This document shows, one piece after another, positions 8,745 through 18,259 of a stretch of 64,000 nucleotides of DNA (positions within the stretch are counted from its first letter, which is position 1; each line of letters starts with the position of its first letter). Position numbers and translations under genes: made by a program. Source of the DNA: Thalassotalea eurytherma (GTDB lineage Bacteria > Pseudomonadota > Gammaproteobacteria > Enterobacterales > Alteromonadaceae); contig NZ_BSSU01000007.1 in assembly GCF_030161415.1 (NCBI RefSeq), forward strand, positions 62,001 to 126,000, in the 5' to 3' direction. A model generated the notes under the pieces. It worked only from the letters and a program-made list of their open reading frames with translations, had not been told where the DNA came from and did not search any database.

Positions 8745-9806
8745 ATGCCAGCATTTAAGTACTTTACATTATTCAGCCTTATACCTTTACTATTTGTTAT
8801 GAATTTACATGCCAAGGGCTATAGCCAAGAAGAAAGTTTACCTGCAAACACACCGACCATTTTAAGTGCTTGGCAACAAGGTAATTTTGACACCTTCCAA
8901 GGCGTTAATGATCTTCGTGTTAACTATGCTAGTTTTACAAACCCTAACCACAAGCAATGTATCGTGTTGGTGCCTGGTCGCACAGAAGGTTATTTGAAAT
9001 ACCAAGAGCTTGCCTATGACCTAACGAATCAAGGCTTTAACCTCTTTATTATTGATCATCGTGGTCAAGGGATTTCTGAACGTATGTTACAAAATCCACA
9101 TAAAGGCTATGTAGCAAGCTTTGATGATTATGTCGAAGACCTAGATTATTTTATAGATAACATTGTCTCACCTAACTGCCCTGCCAACACTAAGCCTTTT
9201 TTGCTTGCTCATTCAATGGGTGGAAATATTTCAGCGCTTTACTTGGCAAAACACAGTGAAAAGATTCAAGCTGCGGTGCTGGCTTCACCAATGATAGGCA
9301 TTAACGCGGGTGGTTTACCTTTGTGGCTAGCGAGTGCTGTTATCAACGTAAGAGTATGGTGGGATAATAATTTTAATGACGAAAGTCAGTATTTTCTAGG
9401 CCAGCAAGGCTATGGACAATACCCTTTTGAAGATAATGCGTTAACACACTCTAAAGAGCGCTTTGATTTCTTTAAAAACGTTTACGACAACACTCCTGAG
9501 ATTCAACTAGGTGGGGTGACAAATGCATGGTTGAAGCAAGCATTAATCGCTCGAGAAACTATTTTCGCTAGCTTATCAAACATCACGACACCTTTAACAG
9601 TGCTTCAGTCTGGCGGTGATACCGTCGTAGACAACATTGATCAGTTTAGTTTTTGTCAGCAATTGCACCAAGCACAGCCACAGTCGTGCCCAGAGGGTAA
9701 GCCGCAAGTTTTTGATAATGCTTACCATGAGTTATTTTTCGAAATAGATGAGATTAGAACACCTGCACTTGACGCAACCTTAGCGTGGTTTGAAAAACAC
9801 CAATAG
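8745..9806 (+). CDS. Alpha/beta hydrolase, lysophospholipase-like (S33 family)
   Basis: This 353-residue protein starts with a signal peptide (hydrophobic residues 5-22, then HAKG), so it is probably exported. The hydrolase core has the strand IVLVPGRTEGYLKY, the FIIDHRGQGIS segment and the nucleophile elbow AHSMGGN with Ser157. Near the C-terminus are VLQSGGDTVVD (Asp) and NAYHELFFE (His). This layout is that of PldB-type lysophospholipase L2 / monoacylglycerol lipase proteins. It follows the BlaI/BlaR1-TonB pair by 28 bases and may belong to the same operon. Substrate specificity is inferred from the family only. Confidence 0.82.
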   Translation: MPAFKYFTLFSLIPLLFVMNLHAKGYSQEESLPANTPTILSAWQQGNFDTFQGVNDLRVNYASFTNPNHKQCIVLVPGRTEGYLKYQELAYDLTNQGFNLFIIDHRGQGISERMLQNPHKGYVASFDDYVEDLDYFIDNIVSPNCPANTKPFLLAHSMGGNISALYLAKHSEKIQAAVLASPMIGINAGGLPLWLASAVINVRVWWDNNFNDESQYFLGQQGYGQYPFEDNALTHSKERFDFFKNVYDNTPEIQLGGVTNAWLKQALIARETIFASLSNITTPLTVLQSGGDTVVDNIDQFSFCQQLHQAQPQSCPEGKPQVFDNAYHELFFEIDEIRTPALDATLAWFEKHQ

Positions 9807-9817
9807 ATCAATTGGTG
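9798..9817. terminator. Possible hairpin between convergent genes
   Basis: CACCAAT and ATTGGTG form 7-base arms around a 6-base loop. The hairpin overlaps the hydrolase stop codon and faces the end of the convergent cation transporter gene. It lacks a clear T tract, so terminator function is uncertain. Confidence 0.35.
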
Positions 9818-9833
9818 AGATTGTGCTGAAGGA

Positions 9834-10706
9834 TTAATTTGGATCTAAATGGATAATAACGTCAGCGTTTGGAAACTGAACTTTCAATAGTGCTTCTACT
9901 TCATCACCAATCCCATGTGCCACTTTTAATGGTAGATCTCCTGAAACTTCGAGATGAAACTGAATAAACGAGACTGGGCCAGAGGTTCGTGTTCTTAGAT
10001 CATGAAAGCCATATACTTTCGGATGACTTTTGATAATACCAACGATTTTATCTTTATCTTCCGGCGATATCTCCTCATCCATCAGGCCTTTAACACTCGT
10101 TGAAACTATCTTAAATCCGCCCCAAAACAAATAGATTCCAACCAAACAAGTAAATATACCATCAACTTCAGGTGCTAAATATTGCGTTAAACCAAGCGAC
10201 AATAAAACACCAAGGTTTAAGATAACATCTGATTTGTAATGCAAAGCATCAGCACTTATCGCGACACTTTTTGTTTTTTTAATGACCATTGATTGAATAG
10301 CGACCACAACAAAAGTTATTGCTAATGACGCTATCGTTACCCAAACGCCAACACTCACTTGGCTAATAACCACTGGCGATAATACTCTTTCTATACCTGC
10401 TAGCATCAAAATGCCCGCTGATCCCATAACAAAAGCTGATTGTAAAAGCCCAGCAAGACTTTCCGCTTTGCCATGGCCAAATTTATGTTCTTCATCGGGT
10501 GGTGCTAATGCAAAGCGTAAAATGACTAAATTAATACTTGAAGCAAAAAGATCGAGAATAGAATCACTTGCCGATGCAAGCATGGCACTCGCATCGGTAA
10601 CAAACCAAGCAAATAACTTAATAGCAATCATCAAGATGGCACCAAAAAAAGCACTAAACGCCGCAAGGCGAACTAGTTTGGCATATTGTGCGTGTGTCAT
10701 TTGCAT
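9834..10706 (-). CDS. fieF: Cation diffusion facilitator (FieF/YiiP-type)
   Basis: This 290-residue CDF transporter should exchange Zn2+, Fe2+ or Cd2+ for protons across the inner membrane. It has six hydrophobic helices in the first ~200 residues. The membrane metal-site motifs are SASDSILDLFAS in TM2 and DALHYKSDVILN in TM5, matching the DxxxD and HxxxD pattern of YiiP. The C-terminal cytoplasmic ferredoxin-like domain begins near residue 208 and includes FHDLRTRTSGP and FIQFHLEV. The start may be at Met1 or Met3. It is convergent with the hydrolase gene. Confidence 0.92.
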   Translation of the reverse strand: MQMTHAQYAKLVRLAAFSAFFGAILMIAIKLFAWFVTDASAMLASASDSILDLFASSINLVILRFALAPPDEEHKFGHGKAESLAGLLQSAFVMGSAGILMLAGIERVLSPVVISQVSVGVWVTIASLAITFVVVAIQSMVIKKTKSVAISADALHYKSDVILNLGVLLSLGLTQYLAPEVDGIFTCLVGIYLFWGGFKIVSTSVKGLMDEEISPEDKDKIVGIIKSHPKVYGFHDLRTRTSGPVSFIQFHLEVSGDLPLKVAHGIGDEVEALLKVQFPNADVIIHLDPN

Positions 10707-10790
10707 TTTTACTTAGTCGCCAACGAGTTATCTATTTATACAATAGCATAACCTACATTCGCTAAATCAAAACGATTGGCTAATACTTGT

Positions 10791-10804
10791 TTGCGCTAGC
10801 GCAA
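10791..10804. promoter_or_regulatory. Perfect 14-base palindrome upstream of trmL
   Basis: TTGCGCTAGCGCAA is a perfect palindrome, placed between the divergent fieF and trmL genes and about 32 bases upstream of the trmL -10 box. It could be an operator for either gene. No matching regulator is assigned. Confidence 0.35.
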
Positions 10805-10835
10805 GTTATTGCAGCAAGAAATCATAAACATCTAG

Positions 10836-10844
10836 TGATATACT
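10836..10844 (+). promoter_or_regulatory. Extended -10 promoter for trmL
   Basis: TGA-TATACT is an extended -10 element 30 bases before the trmL start codon. The -35 region is weak, as expected for an extended -10 promoter. Confidence 0.5.
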
Positions 10845-10874
10845 CTCGCCACGAGTTTTGATAGAGAATTTTGT

Positions 10875-11339
10875 ATGTTAGACGTTGTATTATTTCAACC
10901 AGAAATCCCACCTAATACAGGTAATATCATTAGATTGTGTGCCAACACAGGTTACCGACTACATTTAATCGAACCGTTAGGATTTGATATCGATGATAAA
11001 CGCTTAAAACGTGCAGGCTTAGACTATCATGAATTCGCTAACCTAAAACGTCATGCTAGCTACGAAGACTTTGTTAAAAATGAATCACCAAAGCGGGTAT
11101 ATGCCATTACAACCAAAGCCACAAATTATCACCATAATGTGAGCTTTGAGGCTGGCGATTACCTATTATTTGGTAGTGAAACTAAAGGGTTACCTGAATC
11201 GGTAAGACAGCAAATACCTGACGAGCACAAAATTCGTATTCCAATGTTAAAGGAAAGCCGCAGTATGAACTTATCCAATGCAACTGCAGTAATCATTTTT
11301 GAAAGTTGGCGTCAGTTAGGTTTCCCAAACGCGGTTTAA
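10875..11339 (+). CDS. trmL: tRNA (cytidine/uridine-2'-O-)-methyltransferase TrmL
   Basis: TrmL is a small SPOUT enzyme that methylates the 2'-O of position 34 in the two tRNA-Leu isoacceptors. The three SPOUT motifs are visible: [15 protein letters not shown] near residue 12, [10 protein letters not shown] in the middle, and IPM...[11 protein letters not shown] near the C-terminus, which forms the knot that binds S-adenosylmethionine. The 154-residue length is typical of TrmL and excludes the longer TrmH/TrmJ types. It has its own promoter and is convergent with gpsA. Confidence 0.95.
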   Translation: MLDVVLFQPEIPPNTGNIIRLCANTGYRLHLIEPLGFDIDDKRLKRAGLDYHEFANLKRHASYEDFVKNESPKRVYAITTKATNYHHNVSFEAGDYLLFGSETKGLPESVRQQIPDEHKIRIPMLKESRSMNLSNATAVIIFESWRQLGFPNAV

Positions 11340-11417
11340 TGGGATTTTTTTAAGATACGCTTGAGCACCATCTAATTGGCGAGAGAGTAAAACTTGTTTG
11401 GCTAATAGAACATAGCA

Positions 11418-11436
11418 AGCGGCTATTGTAGCCGCT
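11418..11436 (-). terminator. Hairpin at the end of the gpsA operon
   Basis: AGCGGCTA and TAGCCGCT form a perfect 8-base stem with a 3-base loop, six bases past the gpsA stop on the minus strand. Only a loosely T-rich stretch follows. It may act on both gpsA and the convergent trmL transcript. Confidence 0.55.
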
Positions 11437-11441
11437 AGAGA

Positions 11442-12446
11442 CTATTCAGTTTTTGGCGTACGTGCGAGTAATTCTTGAGCCGCTTTTTGAGCAGACTTAT
11501 TTTCATAAAGCACTTGATAAACTTGTTCAACAATAGGCATTTCAACGCCTAAACGTTTAGCAAGCATACTAACTTCTTTGGTATTACGAAAACCTTCAAC
11601 AACTTGCCCTATTTCTTCTTGGGCAGTGTCTACATCTTGGCCTTTACCTAGCGCTAATCCAAAACGTCGATTACGCGACTGATTATCAGTACAGGTTAAG
11701 ACTAAATCACCTAAACCAGCCATCCCCATAAAGGTTGTTGGGTGTGCACCTAGCTTTTCGCCTAGGCGAGTCATTTCCACCAAACCTCGGGTAATTAACG
11801 CGGTACGAGCGTTAGCACCAAAACCAATACCGTCAGCCATACCGGCAGCGATGGCAATAACGTTCTTCACAGCACCACCGAGTTGAACACCGATAAAGTC
11901 ATTATTTCGGTAAACGCGAAAACGCTTTTCACAATGTAAACGTTGCGATAATTCACTAACAAAGTCTTCATCAGTAGATGACATCGAAATAGCGGTTGGC
12001 ATTCCCGCAGCCATCTCTTTTGCAAAGGTTGGCCCTGATAACACAGCTAACGAAATAGCTTCACCAAGAATTTCTTGCGCAACATCTTGCAATAAACGAC
12101 CGGTTTCATGATCTAAACCTTTAGTTGCCCAGGCAAGTTTTGCCTCGGGTAGCAAATAAGGTTTGATTTGATTCAACATGTCGCTAAAAGCGTGGCTTGG
12201 CACGACCACAAGTATATTAGTACTTGCAGAAATCACTTTGCTAAGATCAGCAGATAGCGCTAACTTTTCAGGGAACTCGACACCCGGCAAATACTTCTCA
12301 TTGCTGCGCTGTTTTTGCATTTGCTCAATGTGATCATTATCACGCGCCCATAATAGTGTTTTATTACCATTACGCGCTAAACAAATAGCTAAAGCAGTGC
12401 CGTACGAGCCGGCACCAACAACAACAATATCATGCGACGTTTGCAT
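11442..12446 (-). CDS. gpsA: Glycerol-3-phosphate dehydrogenase [NAD(P)+]
   Basis: GpsA reduces dihydroxyacetone phosphate to sn-glycerol-3-phosphate, the backbone of phospholipids. The N-terminal Rossmann motif [10 protein letters not shown] lies near residues 11-20. The signature [11 protein letters not shown] and the substrate-binding Lys in [13 protein letters not shown] follow. The C-terminal helical domain contains [13 protein letters not shown] and SRNRRFG. The 334 residues are normal. It is the last gene of a secB-gpsA type operon, with a five-base gap after secB, an arrangement widely conserved in gammaproteobacteria. Confidence 0.97.
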   Translation of the reverse strand: MQTSHDIVVVGAGSYGTALAICLARNGNKTLLWARDNDHIEQMQKQRSNEKYLPGVEFPEKLALSADLSKVISASTNILVVVPSHAFSDMLNQIKPYLLPEAKLAWATKGLDHETGRLLQDVAQEILGEAISLAVLSGPTFAKEMAAGMPTAISMSSTDEDFVSELSQRLHCEKRFRVYRNNDFIGVQLGGAVKNVIAIAAGMADGIGFGANARTALITRGLVEMTRLGEKLGAHPTTFMGMAGLGDLVLTCTDNQSRNRRFGLALGKGQDVDTAQEEIGQVVEGFRNTKEVSMLAKRLGVEMPIVEQVYQVLYENKSAQKAAQELLARTPKTE

Positions 12447-12451
12447 ACGAA

Positions 12452-12943
12452 TTAGTGCGTTTCTGTGTTTTGTGTTTGAGCTTGTGCACGTTGTTGTTCA
12501 ACGTATTGTGCAAATAGCGCGTCAAAGTTGACAGGAGCTAGGTTTAATTGTGGGAATGAACCTTTATTTACTAAGCTAGCAACCGTTTCACGTGCATATG
12601 GGAATAATGTTGCTGGGCATAAAGAACCAATAGCATGTGCCATTTGGCCTTCTTGCATGTTTGCAATAGCGAAAATACCCGCTTGTTGAACTTCTGCTAA
12701 GAATGCAACTTTACCATCAATTTCTGCAGTAACTGTTACGGCTAACACAACTTCATAAGCGTCATCAGCTAAACGGTTTGAGCGAGTATCAAGATCTAAC
12801 TTAATTTCAGGCTTCCACTCTTGTTGAAAAATAGCTGGTGAATTCGGCGTTTCAAAAGAAATATCTTTTGTGTAAATACGTTGAACGTGGAACTGTGGTG
12901 CTTGTTCGTTTTGCTGTGCACCTGATTGAATATCGTCAGCCAT
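12452..12943 (-). CDS. secB: Protein-export chaperone SecB
   Basis: SecB is a homotetrameric cytoplasmic chaperone that keeps preproteins unfolded and hands them to SecA. The sequence shows the family landmarks: [19 protein letters not shown] near residue 18, the [21 protein letters not shown] segment, and the [12 protein letters not shown] stretch before the C-terminal helix. The C-terminus is Gln- and Thr-rich and acidic. At 163 residues it is of normal length. It lies between grxC (43-base gap) and gpsA. Confidence 0.97.
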   Translation of the reverse strand: MADDIQSGAQQNEQAPQFHVQRIYTKDISFETPNSPAIFQQEWKPEIKLDLDTRSNRLADDAYEVVLAVTVTAEIDGKVAFLAEVQQAGIFAIANMQEGQMAHAIGSLCPATLFPYARETVASLVNKGSFPQLNLAPVNFDALFAQYVEQQRAQAQTQNTETH

Positions 12944-12986
12944 TTTTTACTTCCTATTTTAAATTTTGGGCTTTTAAAGCGTTGAA

Positions 12987-13244
12987 TTATTTATTTAACA
13001 ATTCATCAAGTTGATTACGCGCATGTAACGCAAATAAATCGTCACAGCCACCAACATGATGATCATTGATAAAGATTTGTGGCACTGTATATCCACCTTG
13101 GCTTCGGTCGATCATTTTTTCACGCAACTCTGGTTGCTGATCAATTTTATATTCCGTGTATTGAACTTGCTTTTGTTCTAATAACGCCTTCGCGCGAACA
13201 CAATACGGACAATAAACTTTAGTGTAAATTTCTACAGTTGCCAT
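12987..13244 (-). CDS. grxC: Glutaredoxin 3
   Basis: This is an 85-residue dithiol glutaredoxin with the active site CPYC at residues 12-15, the GYTVPQIFIN cis-Pro glutathione-binding segment and the HHVGGCDDLFAL helix start. It reduces disulfides and glutathionylated proteins using glutathione. It sits three bases downstream of a membrane-anchored rhodanese and upstream of secB, the standard rhodanese-grxC-secB-gpsA block. Confidence 0.95.
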   Translation of the reverse strand: MATVEIYTKVYCPYCVRAKALLEQKQVQYTEYKIDQQPELREKMIDRSQGGYTVPQIFINDHHVGGCDDLFALHARNQLDELLNK

Positions 13245-13247
13245 AAT

Positions 13248-13676
13248 TTACTTCTTAACGGTTGGTAAGCCTGCTGCTACCCAAGCACTCATACCACCTT
13301 TTAATAAATTCACAGAAGAATAACCTGCTTTTAATAACTGACTTGCAGCTTTATTCGCAGACATTCCTTGCGCACATACCACAATGATGGGTCTGTCTTT
13401 ATATTTTTCAAGGGTAGTAAGCTCACCTTTTGTGATTTTTTCATTCGAACAATGTACCGCATCAATAATATGTTGCTTGGTAAATTCATTGTTAGCACGA
13501 ATATCAATGACCACACCATTTTCTTTATTTACTGTGAAGGTTAATTCTTGTGGTGATAACTGCTTGATTGGCGACATTTTAATTTTGATGCTTGTAAAAA
13601 TTATCAAACCAAATATCACTAACCAAACACCCGTTAATACAGCGTTATTTGCTAAAAATGTAAAAAATTCTTCCAT
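13248..13676 (-). CDS. Membrane-anchored rhodanese-like protein (YibN-type)
   Basis: An N-terminal transmembrane helix (about residues 8-28) is followed by one rhodanese domain with the active-site Cys in VVCAQGMSANKAA. Rhodanese domains carry persulfide sulfur. The domain faces the cytoplasm or periplasm depending on helix orientation, which I cannot decide. I prefer the ATG at 13674-13676, which has GGA seven bases upstream. A TTG four codons earlier (13688) is the alternative. It is divergent from gpmI and heads the grxC-secB-gpsA operon. Confidence 0.9.
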   Translation of the reverse strand: MEEFFTFLANNAVLTGVWLVIFGLIIFTSIKIKMSPIKQLSPQELTFTVNKENGVVIDIRANNEFTKQHIIDAVHCSNEKITKGELTTLEKYKDRPIIVVCAQGMSANKAASQLLKAGYSSVNLLKGGMSAWVAAGLPTVKK

Positions 13677-13865
13677 CAAAAATTCCAAGGGTTTTAGTTA
13701 TAAAAAAATTGGCTACAGTATACAGGCTAAACTGCTAATACCAAACTGAATAATAATTTCCATTTCGGCATAGAATTTATGCAATTTTGCCAGTGAATTT
13801 TAAACCGTTGTGTGTAAAATAGAGCTCAGCTTTCATTTCAAATATACATTCACCTAAGTAGGGAT

Positions 13866-15413
13866 ATGGCGATGCCAAACAAGAAGTCAACGGTATTATT
13901 AATTTTAGATGGTTGGGGATATAGCGAAAAAACAGAATCTAACGCTATTTATCATGCAAAAACCCCAGTGCTAGACGAGCTTAATGCCCGTGTGCCAAAT
14001 ATGTTAATTAATACCTCAGGCATGGCCGTTGGTTTGCCAGATGGCCAAATGGGTAACTCTGAAGTAGGCCATGTTAACTTGGGTGCAGGTCGCGTTGTTT
14101 ATCAAGATTTCACGCGAATTACCAAATCAATTGACGACGGTGATTTCAATGATAACCCTACCCTAGTTGCTGCTGTTGAAAAAGCGGTAGAGAAAAATGG
14201 CGCCGTTCATGTCTGTGGTTTAATGTCACCCGGCGGCGTTCATAGCCATGAAGACCATATCTTCGCCATGATAGATTTAGCCATAGCAAAAGGCGCGACT
14301 AAAATATATTTGCATGCTTTTTTAGATGGTCGTGATACACCGCCACGTAGTGCGAAAGCGTCACTTGAAAAAGCACAAGACAAGTTTAATGAAATTGGCG
14401 TTGGGCAAGTGGCATCGATTAGCGGGCGATACTTTGCAATGGATCGTGATCAACGATGGGAACGTGTTGAACAAGCATATAACCTCGTTGTTGATGGTGA
14501 AGCCAATTATCAATTTACCAATGCTGTTGATGCTTTAGAGGCAGCATACCAACGTGATGAAAATGATGAATTTGTTAGCGCCTCAGCTATTACCAATGCG
14601 GCTGGTGAAACAATAAGCATGAACGATGGTGACAGCTTAATTTTCATGAACTTTAGAGCAGACCGAGCAAGACAATTCACCCGCTGCTTTACGGAAGAAA
14701 ACTTTTCTGGCTTTGCTAAGAAGTCAGCACCTGCATTATCAGACTTTGTCATGCTGACTGAATATGCCGCTGACATAAAAACGAGTTGTGCTTTCCCACC
14801 TACATCATTAAACAATGTACTTGGCGAGTGGCTTGAAAAACATGACAAAACACAATTACGTATCTCAGAAACTGAAAAATATGCTCACGTGACCTTTTTC
14901 TTTTCTGGCGGTAAAGAAGATGAATTTAACGGTGAGAAACGCGTATTAGTGCCTTCACCACAAGTTGCTACTTACGATTTACAACCTCAAATGAACGCTG
15001 AAAAGTTAACTGATGAGCTTGTTTCAGCTATCGAAAGTGGCGACTATGACTTTATTGCATGTAATTACCCAAATGGCGATATGGTTGGTCATACCGGTAA
15101 ATTTGACGCCGCTGTTCAGGCCTGTGAAGCGGTAGATGCGTCAATTGGCCGAGTACTAGCTGCTTTAGAGAAAATCGGTGGAGAATGCTTAATTACCGCT
15201 GATCACGGTAACGCAGAGCAAATGGTAAACCCTGATACCGGCCAAGCACATACTGCCCATACCTGTGAGCCAGTGCCTTTACTTTATGTAGGTAGAGATG
15301 CAACGCCAGCAAATTCAGGCACGCTAAGTGATATTGCGCCAACAATTTTAAACCTGATGGGCCTACCGCAGCCTGAAGAAATGACAGGCACAAACTTAAT
15401 GCAGATTAAGTAG
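13866..15413 (+). CDS. gpmI: 2,3-bisphosphoglycerate-independent phosphoglycerate mutase
   Basis: GpmI interconverts 3- and 2-phosphoglycerate using two Mn2+ ions and a phosphoserine intermediate. The alkaline-phosphatase-fold metal motif [11 protein letters not shown] is near the N-terminus, and the catalytic Ser65 lies in [24 protein letters not shown] and the late metal ligands in [11 protein letters not shown] and [12 protein letters not shown] are all present. The 515-residue length is standard. Translation could start at Met1 or Met3, and a GGGAT sequence lies just upstream. envC follows after three bases, a conserved pairing. Confidence 0.97.
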   Translation: MAMPNKKSTVLLILDGWGYSEKTESNAIYHAKTPVLDELNARVPNMLINTSGMAVGLPDGQMGNSEVGHVNLGAGRVVYQDFTRITKSIDDGDFNDNPTLVAAVEKAVEKNGAVHVCGLMSPGGVHSHEDHIFAMIDLAIAKGATKIYLHAFLDGRDTPPRSAKASLEKAQDKFNEIGVGQVASISGRYFAMDRDQRWERVEQAYNLVVDGEANYQFTNAVDALEAAYQRDENDEFVSASAITNAAGETISMNDGDSLIFMNFRADRARQFTRCFTEENFSGFAKKSAPALSDFVMLTEYAADIKTSCAFPPTSLNNVLGEWLEKHDKTQLRISETEKYAHVTFFFSGGKEDEFNGEKRVLVPSPQVATYDLQPQMNAEKLTDELVSAIESGDYDFIACNYPNGDMVGHTGKFDAAVQACEAVDASIGRVLAALEKIGGECLITADHGNAEQMVNPDTGQAHTAHTCEPVPLLYVGRDATPANSGTLSDIAPTILNLMGLPQPEEMTGTNLMQIK

Positions 15414-15416
15414 TTT

Positions 15417-16556
15417 ATGCCTAAAGTTTCACTGTTTATTGTTATTTGGGTGTTAAGTAGTATTTGCTACTTAACACCTTTTGCCGTGGTCGCCAATGAT
15501 GAGGCGCGCACCAATGAACAGCTTGAAGCGGTAAAAAAAGCCATTGCTAAACAACAAGCGAGCTTGAAGCAGTCGAATAAAGCTCGCGATAAAATTCTAG
15601 CCGAATTAAAACGTGATGATATTGCGATTGCTAGGGCTGCAAAGGCACTGAGCAAAACTCAAACGTCATTAAAACAAACGGCTGAAAAGCTCGTAGCATT
15701 AAAAAAGCAAAAAAAGCAGTTAACCGAACAAAAAAAATCACAAGAGCAATTACTGGCCAAACAATTAAGAGCAGCTTATTCAAGTGGTCAGCACGATTAC
15801 TTAAAATTGCTACTCAATCAAGAAGATACGAGCGATGTTCAACGCACCTTAAAATACTACCAATATTTAAATGATGCTCGTATTGAAGAAATAGAAGCCT
15901 TTCAAGCTACAATTGCTGAGTTAATTGACGTAACAACCCAATATCAGAATCAATCAACAAAGCTTGAAGAATTGCGTGTCGTACAAACTCAACAGCAAGA
16001 AAAGTTAAAACAACAAAAAAGTCAACGAGCCAAAAGCATCGCCAAGCTCAATAAATCGATTGAATCGAGTAATGACAAAATCGAGCGCCTAAAACAAGAA
16101 GAAGATAGCTTAGTTGCAGCGCTTGCCGAAATTGAAAAGCTTGCCCGAAAAGAAGCTGAATTAACCGGTTTAAGTCAACTTAAAAAGAAGCTCACGTGGC
16201 CAGTTTCAGGCAAACACTTGAATCGCTTTGGTACGAGAAAACAAGGCTATTTAAAATGGAAAGGCATTATGATTGCCACGCCTGTCGGTAGAACTGTATC
16301 CACCATTCATAGCGGCACCGTATTATTTGCTGATTGGTTAAAAGGCTATGGCTTAGTGATTGTTGTTGATCACGGTGATGGCTACATGAGTTTATATGGC
16401 CATAACCAAACATTATTGAAAAATGTTGGCGATCGTGTTGAATCTGGTGAGCCAATTTCGTTAGCAGGGCAAAGTGGCGGTAAAGCTGATTCTGGGCTCT
16501 ATTTTGAAATCCGCCACAAAGGAAAAGCCGTTAATCCTAGACTATGGTGTCGATAA
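15417..16556 (+). CDS. envC: Murein hydrolase activator EnvC
   Basis: EnvC is a periplasmic activator of the division amidases AmiA/AmiB and is recruited by FtsEX. A signal peptide (residues 1-27, ending near VVAND) precedes a long Lys/Gln/Glu-rich coiled coil (about 30-245). A C-terminal LytM/M23 domain follows (about 265-379). That domain appears degenerate: the first zinc-binding His/Asp motif of active M23 enzymes is replaced around LKWKGIMI. This fits an activator and not a hydrolase. It is cotranscribed with gpmI and followed by a YibQ-type gene, a conserved trio. Confidence 0.95.
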   Translation: MPKVSLFIVIWVLSSICYLTPFAVVANDEARTNEQLEAVKKAIAKQQASLKQSNKARDKILAELKRDDIAIARAAKALSKTQTSLKQTAEKLVALKKQKKQLTEQKKSQEQLLAKQLRAAYSSGQHDYLKLLLNQEDTSDVQRTLKYYQYLNDARIEEIEAFQATIAELIDVTTQYQNQSTKLEELRVVQTQQQEKLKQQKSQRAKSIAKLNKSIESSNDKIERLKQEEDSLVAALAEIEKLARKEAELTGLSQLKKKLTWPVSGKHLNRFGTRKQGYLKWKGIMIATPVGRTVSTIHSGTVLFADWLKGYGLVIVVDHGDGYMSLYGHNQTLLKNVGDRVESGEPISLAGQSGGKADSGLYFEIRHKGKAVNPRLWCR

Positions 16557-16630
16557 TCGGTTGGTTTACTCTCTTGTAACTGACTGTTAAGCTAACTACA
16601 TTAAACTATAAAAATAATAATTTATTACTC

Positions 16631-17377
16631 GTGCGTATCATCCTCATTTTACTTATGATTTTCCCATTAGCCTTTAGCGCTCACAGCGCTAAAGTGGCAA
16701 TTATCATTGATGATATTGGCTACCGTAAAACAGACCAGAACGCGCTAACGCTGCCTGGCAAAATATCCTACGCGTTTCTTCCTCACACCCCCTTTGCCAA
16801 AGAACTAGCAGAACAAGCAAATAGCTCTAAAAAAGATGTTTTATTGCATATCCCAATGGAATCAACCAGTGGAAAACTATTAGGTCCTGGCGCCATTACC
16901 AGTGAAATGAGTGAAGAGAAAATCAATGCACAATTAGCACATGCATTGGCTGAAATACCTTTTGCGGTAGGTATCAATAACCATATGGGCAGTCATTTAA
17001 CCAAGCTAAGAAAACCGATGGCAAGTACGATGAAGTTTTTGAAGCAACACCAACTGTTTTTTATCGACAGCATGACTACTTCTCAAAGTAAAACCCGTGC
17101 ATTAGCCCATGTTTATGGTGTGCCGCATCTACAACGTCATGTATTTCTGGATAACCATACCGACGCTCATTATATTGAGCAGCAATTCAAAGTGCTCATT
17201 GATAAAGCCCAACTTGATGAGTTTGCTATTGGTATTGCTCACCCACACCCAGAAACGATAACAGCTCTGAAACAGTTAATTCCTCATTTAGCTGCACAAA
17301 ATATTGAATTAGTGCCCGTTTCGACGCTATTTAACCAATTAAATAACACGCGCACGGCTCAACTCACGTCCGAATAG
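16631..17377 (+). CDS. Divergent polysaccharide deacetylase family protein (YibQ)
   Basis: This 248-residue protein begins with a short signal peptide (residues 1-19) and continues with AKVAIIIDDIGY. The double Asp and the NNHMGSHLT and GIAHPHPET segments match the divergent polysaccharide deacetylase (DUF610) family, which has the NodB-like barrel with altered metal ligands. The start is GTG with no convincing ribosome site. Its place after envC is conserved, so a cell-wall role is likely but undefined. Confidence 0.9.
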   Translation: MRIILILLMIFPLAFSAHSAKVAIIIDDIGYRKTDQNALTLPGKISYAFLPHTPFAKELAEQANSSKKDVLLHIPMESTSGKLLGPGAITSEMSEEKINAQLAHALAEIPFAVGINNHMGSHLTKLRKPMASTMKFLKQHQLFFIDSMTTSQSKTRALAHVYGVPHLQRHVFLDNHTDAHYIEQQFKVLIDKAQLDEFAIGIAHPHPETITALKQLIPHLAAQNIELVPVSTLFNQLNNTRTAQLTSE

Positions 17378-17379
17378 CG

Positions 17380-18162
17380 TTAATTAGGCACCTTGTGCTT
17401 AATCATTAATTCACGCAAATGCTTCACAGGAATAGCGTAAGTAATACCGCTAGGTTGAGAGATCACACCTTCTTTGCTTTTTTGAACAAACACTTTATTA
17501 ATAATACCAATCACTTCACCGCTCTCGATGTCATACATTGCAGAGCCACTATTACCGGGATACGCCGTCGCATCTAATTGATAAACTAGATAAGGGTTTC
17601 TTAGTTTTTTCAACATATGGATATTCATTTGTCGACTATCTGCTACCGGCGAGATAGTTGGCGTTATACTGGCAATGATGCCACGATGTGTAACTGGATA
17701 AAGCCCTAATACACTGGCAATGGGAAATCCTGTAAAGGCAATATCTAACCCTTCATCAACAAATTCATCATCAGCTAGTTTAAACGTGGGTAGTGAAGTA
17801 TTTTGTAATTTTAAAATAGCTAAATCGTATTCTTTAGAATAACCAACAACGCTTGCTTTAATCGTTTTAACTTGTTTACCACTGCCCGCAAAAACAACAT
17901 GTTGTTGATTAAGCGATTGATCAAGAGACTCAGGTAACACATGATAATTAGTTGCCACATATTGACCGTTACCAATAGCAAAACCAGAACCACGAATTTC
18001 AGCTTGTGGCCTACCCGTTGGTGTATAAATGCCAATACCAACAACTGAAGGTTTAACTTGTTTTAACGTATCTACTAAATTACTTGCCCACAATGTAAAA
18101 GAAAGTAGGTTCAAACCAAGAAAGAGCAGTACAAAGCGCATTTGAAAATCCATGTTAATCAA
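17380..18162 (-). CDS. Trypsin-like serine protease (S1C, without PDZ domain)
   Basis: After a signal peptide (about residues 8-27), the protein carries a single HtrA/trypsin-like domain with the complete triad: His74 in TNYHVLP, Asp113 in EYDLAILKL and Ser205 in YPGNSGSAMY. It ends directly after the domain at 260 residues, so it has no PDZ module, unlike DegP/DegS. It should work in the periplasm. The start may be the TTG at 18160-18162 or an ATG nine bases downstream. Neither has a strong ribosome site. It is convergent with the YibQ-type gene, with a two-base gap. Confidence 0.88.
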   Translation of the reverse strand: MINMDFQMRFVLLFLGLNLLSFTLWASNLVDTLKQVKPSVVGIGIYTPTGRPQAEIRGSGFAIGNGQYVATNYHVLPESLDQSLNQQHVVFAGSGKQVKTIKASVVGYSKEYDLAILKLQNTSLPTFKLADDEFVDEGLDIAFTGFPIASVLGLYPVTHRGIIASITPTISPVADSRQMNIHMLKKLRNPYLVYQLDATAYPGNSGSAMYDIESGEVIGIINKVFVQKSKEGVISQPSGITYAIPVKHLRELMIKHKVPN

Positions 18163-18259
18163 TGAAAAAGATAAAAATTATTTCTAATAGTGAGCAAAAA
18201 ATCGCTTTTTGACCATACTTGTTTATACCGAAGAAGTTTAACACTATTAATAAGGTATT

